5,286 nt of DNA from NCBI GenBank assembly GCA_011052055.1, contig DRJW01000272.1:1-5286 (forward strand), given 5' to 3'. The notes beneath the pieces were generated by a model. The model was given only the letters and a program-made list of their open reading frames with translations, did no database searches and was not told the DNA's origin. Origin of the DNA: Nitrospirota bacterium (GTDB taxonomy: Bacteria > Nitrospinota_A > UBA7883). The translations under genes were made by a program, and so were the position numbers. Shown in pieces: positions 4,780-5,286 of this stretch; positions within the stretch are counted from its first letter, which is position 1, and every line of letters begins with the position of its first letter.

Positions 4780-5286
4780 ATAACGAAAGCCATAAAATGG
4801 GCTTCGCTTGTTGCGGTTGCTGTTATCGCGCTTTTAGCTCCGCAGTTTACAGTTTCTGCTCAATCCGTCGATTTTTCTGAAGCTCCCCCGCCTCCGCCTC
4901 CGTCCTTGTCATCGCCCGCTCCCGGCAAGGCAGAGCCGCAAAAAGAGGATTATCTGTTTAACGTCGCCGAAAAAAGTTTCAAGGAGGGCGACTACAAAAA
5001 AGCGCTTTTACTATTCGAATCGTTGTCATACGACGGGCATGTAGAATCCACCCTGCATCTGGCGAGGATGCATGAGCGCGGTTTGGGAGTCGTGAAAAAT
5101 ACTTCCGAAGCTCTCAAAATTTACAAACTGGCGGCAAGGCTCGGCAGTGATTCTGGCAAAAAAGCGGTCGCCCGGCTTACGAAACAAAAACCTGTAAAAA
5201 AGAAGCGATTCTCCTCAAAACCTGGTAGCCGGAGCCAGATGTACCTGGAGGCTGGCGCGGCCAGGCGCGACGGCGACTTCGACGTA
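4780..5286 (+). CDS. Secreted Sel1-repeat/TPR-like protein, partial at the 3' side, non-canonical start
   Basis: An open frame of 169 codons, in the same frame as comM and separated from it only by its TAA, still open at the window edge. Counting from ATA at 4780, residues 2-27 read TKAIKW, then a hydrophobic core (ASLVAVAVIALLAP), then VSA before Q28: a clear Sec signal peptide with a signal peptidase I type AxA-like (VSA) site. A low-complexity linker with six consecutive prolines (36-41) follows, likely demanding EF-P. Residues 58-133 form TPR/Sel1-type helices: AEKSFKEGDYKKALLLFE and then the Sel1 signature HLARMHERGLGVVKN (93-107) with EALKIYKLAARLG (110-122). A basic linker (134-152, KQKPVKKKR) leads into another helix, YLEAGAARRDGDFD, probably a second unit. 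Sel1 proteins are scaffolds for protein-protein contacts, here in the periplasm. Oddity: no ATG, GTG or TTG precedes the signal peptide in frame; candidates are ATA at 4780 or 4792. The first canonical triplet is TTG at 4906, after the signal sequence. Confidence 0.75.
   Translation, partial: MTKAIKWASLVAVAVIALLAPQFTVSAQSVDFSEAPPPPPPSLSSPAPGKAEPQKEDYLFNVAEKSFKEGDYKKALLLFESLSYDGHVESTLHLARMHERGLGVVKNTSEALKIYKLAARLGSDSGKKAVARLTKQKPVKKKRFSSKPGSRSQMYLEAGAARRDGDFDV

Noticed and set aside
4797..4880. ATG-initiated reading frame just after comM that starts MGFACCGCC
   Set aside because: Stops after 27 codons, is Cys-rich in an unnatural way and is out of frame with the clear signal peptide and Sel1 sequence.

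Overview
This is a bacterial chromosomal window, probably from a Gram-negative organism. The last gene encodes an exported Sel1-type protein, and the comM/yifB-type ATPase is a conserved housekeeping gene. The gene mix (a rubrerythrin-like diiron protein, a tandem-CBS protein, an NDUFA9-like NAD(P)-binding protein) and the style of intergenic repeat at the left edge would fit Desulfobacterota, Nitrospirota or Nitrospinota. That placement is only an impression; nothing in the window fixes the taxon. No phage, IS transposase, CRISPR array, tRNA or rRNA is visible.

Layout from left to right. Positions 1-167 are non-coding and hold what looks like two adjoining short interspersed repeats; one forms a GNRA-capped hairpin and is bracketed by 8-bp direct repeats. 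Next comes a minus-strand NAD(P)-binding epimerase/NDUFA9-like gene (168-1085). It is divergent from a plus-strand pair: a ferritin-like (rubrerythrin-family) diiron protein (1187-1666) and a two-CBS-domain protein (1702-2157), 35 bp apart and probably co-transcribed. The 101-bp divergent gap carries a sigma70-type promoter and an 8+8 bp inverted repeat over its -35 region. The CBS gene converges on a minus-strand class I glutamine amidotransferase/peptidase C26 (PuuD-like) gene (2212-2982).

A 261-bp intergenic region (2983-3243) follows. It is rich in palindromes: two adjacent perfect hairpins nested inside a short inverted repeat and flanked by a 6-bp direct repeat, an odd 13-bp palindrome, and then a good promoter. 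That promoter leads into a complete comM/yifB-type Mg-chelatase-like AAA+ ATPase gene (3244-4779). Immediately after its stop codon, in the same frame, begins a secreted Sel1-repeat protein that runs off the right edge (4780-5286+).

Functionally, the ferritin-like/CBS pair suggests a small redox- or metal-stress module with an adenylate-sensing partner. The ComM homologue is a DNA-processing (branch migration) ATPase. The other genes are stand-alone metabolic enzymes. The most unusual points are the Sel1 gene, which has a convincing signal peptide but no ATG, GTG or TTG start in frame upstream of it, and the two repeat/palindrome clusters. I did not find a convincing new multi-gene system.
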